DNA of 64,000 bases from Halalkalibacter oceani (GTDB taxonomy: Bacteria > Bacillota > Bacilli > Bacillales > Bacillaceae_D): NCBI RefSeq assembly GCF_023715705.1, contig NZ_JAMBOS010000014.1, forward strand, positions 1 through 64,000, given 5' to 3'. Position numbers and translations under genes: made by a program. How positions within the stretch are numbered: position 1 is the first letter of the stretch; each line of letters starts with the position of its first letter. This document shows, one piece after another, positions 63,269 to 64,000 of the stretch. The notes beneath the pieces are model-generated. The model was given only the letters and a program-made list of their open reading frames with translations. It made no database searches and was not told where the DNA came from.

Positions 63269-64000
63269 TTAAAAGAAGCCCTGGGCATTTTCGCTATAGC
63301 TGACAAGCATATTCTTTGTCTGCTGATAGTGACTGAGCATCATTTTATGATTTTCACGACCGATACCCGACTTTTTGTAGCCGCCAAAGGCAGCGTGGGC
63401 TGGGTAAGCGTGGTAGCAGTTTGTCCAGACGCGTCCGGCCTGAATGGAGCGGCCGAAGCGATAGGCGGTGTTAATGTTGCGTGTCCATACGCCCGCTCCT
63501 AATCCATATAAAGTGTCATTGGCGATTGAGAGCGCTTCGTCGGCATCCTTAAACGTAGTGACAGACACAACTGGGCCGAAAATTTCTTCCTGGAAGACGC
63601 GCATAGTATTTGTTCCTTTGAAGACGGTAGGCTGAATGTAATAGCCGTTTTCAAATTCGCTGCCGAGGCTCGTATTCCGTTCGCCTCCGATTAAGCATTC
63701 AGCGCCTTCCTGCTTGCCGATGTCCAAGTACGATTGGATTTTTTCCATTTGTTCAAGGGAAGCCTGGGCGCCCATCATCGTTTCAGGGTCGAGCGGATTG
63801 CCGGTTTTAATCGCTTTGACCCGCTCAAGGGCCCGCTCCATGAAAGGTTCATAGATTGATTCATGAATCAAGGCGCGTGACGGGCATGTACAAACCTCGC
63901 CCTGATTGAGCGCGAACATCACAAAGCCTTCAATCGCTTTATCTAAAAATGCATCGTCCTTGTCCATCACGCAAGGGAAGAAGATATTCGGTGATTTTCC
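63269..64000 (-). CDS. Aldehyde dehydrogenase (AldB/AcoD type), 5' part outside window
   Basis: The C-terminal 243 residues of an aldehyde dehydrogenase; the frame stays open to 64000 ([16 protein letters not shown] at the edge). The active-site Cys region [20 protein letters not shown] is that of acetaldehyde dehydrogenases AldB/AcoD/ExaC. Further landmarks: [49 protein letters not shown]. The pairing with DUF779 supports an acetaldehyde- or short-aldehyde-oxidising role. Confidence 0.92.
   Translation of the reverse strand, partial: GKSPNIFFPCVMDKDDAFLDKAIEGFVMFALNQGEVCTCPSRALIHESIYEPFMERALERVKAIKTGNPLDPETMMGAQASLEQMEKIQSYLDIGKQEGAECLIGGERNTSLGSEFENGYYIQPTVFKGTNTMRVFQEEIFGPVVSVTTFKDADEALSIANDTLYGLGAGVWTRNINTAYRFGRSIQAGRVWTNCYHAYPAHAAFGGYKKSGIGRENHKMMLSHYQQTKNMLVSYSENAQGFF

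Overview
The window reads as chromosome of a spore-forming member of the Bacillaceae (Firmicutes). Reasons: strong AGGAGG-type ribosome sites, extended -10 promoters, a camS?-putP-gatCAB-dgkB-rlmCD order close to that of Bacillus subtilis (opuE-gatCAB-...-dgkB-yefA), perfect CIRCE, Fur and CcpA (cre) operators, a thi-box in front of thiC, and a collagen-like exosporium-type protein. I could not fix the genus.

Layout. 1-9162: core block (Na+/proline symporter with a 34-residue partner ORF, Asp/Glu-tRNA amidotransferase GatCAB, lipid kinase DgkB, a GyrI-like protein, rRNA methyltransferase RlmCD). 9163-about 21270: an A+T-richer accessory island that starts directly after the 3' end of rlmCD. 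It holds a HEPN-domain protein, a nucleotide-cyclase-fold protein, a decayed gene, a DUF4652-like fragment, one orphan type I-C CRISPR repeat, a complete four-gene Wadjet operon in the order D-A-B-C, and phage-type small ORFs. This looks like a defense island. 21296-23198: an ECF sigma/anti-sigma pair, then the wreck of a TetR/MFS drug-efflux locus. 23376-29100: aldehyde dehydrogenase, MFS exporter, TPP-riboswitch-controlled thiC, Fur-box nitroreductase. 29228-36558 (minus strand): ascorbate-type PTS IIC/IIB with a PRD regulator that carries its own EIIA domain, then a CcpA-controlled TRAP transporter (dctP, dctQ, dctM). 37366-42543: PucR-type remnant, Bcr/CflA exporter, SDR plus AMP-ligase pair, and a lone GlaH-type glutarate hydroxylase. 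42601-44582 (minus): an agr-like quorum-sensing locus (AgrC-like receptor, AgrB, unannotated AgrD) with no AgrA and with a receptor whose kinase motifs I cannot find. 45050-49679: secreted M14 carboxypeptidase with SLH anchors, a free-standing truA, a small unknown gene. 49969-53096: hydroxycarboxylate symporter, beta-decarboxylating dehydrogenase and GntR regulator. 53319-62617: HtpG under CIRCE, collagen/beta-helix spore-surface protein, small lipoprotein, NSS amino-acid symporter, and two hydroxyisobutyrate-dehydrogenase-like genes around a GntR regulator. 62848-64000 (minus): DUF779 plus an aldehyde dehydrogenase that runs off the window.

Two dispersed element families tie the window together. 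One is a set of strong terminator hairpins with a constant AAAAGGT/ACCTTTT inner stem and outer stems that change in a compensated way. The other is a 64-128 bp intergenic repeat ending in a TAAGAAA/TTTTCTTA hairpin. The points most worth following up are the defense island (Wadjet, cyclase-fold gene, orphan CRISPR repeat) and the AgrA-less, kinase-degenerate agr locus with a possible Ser-lactone peptide.
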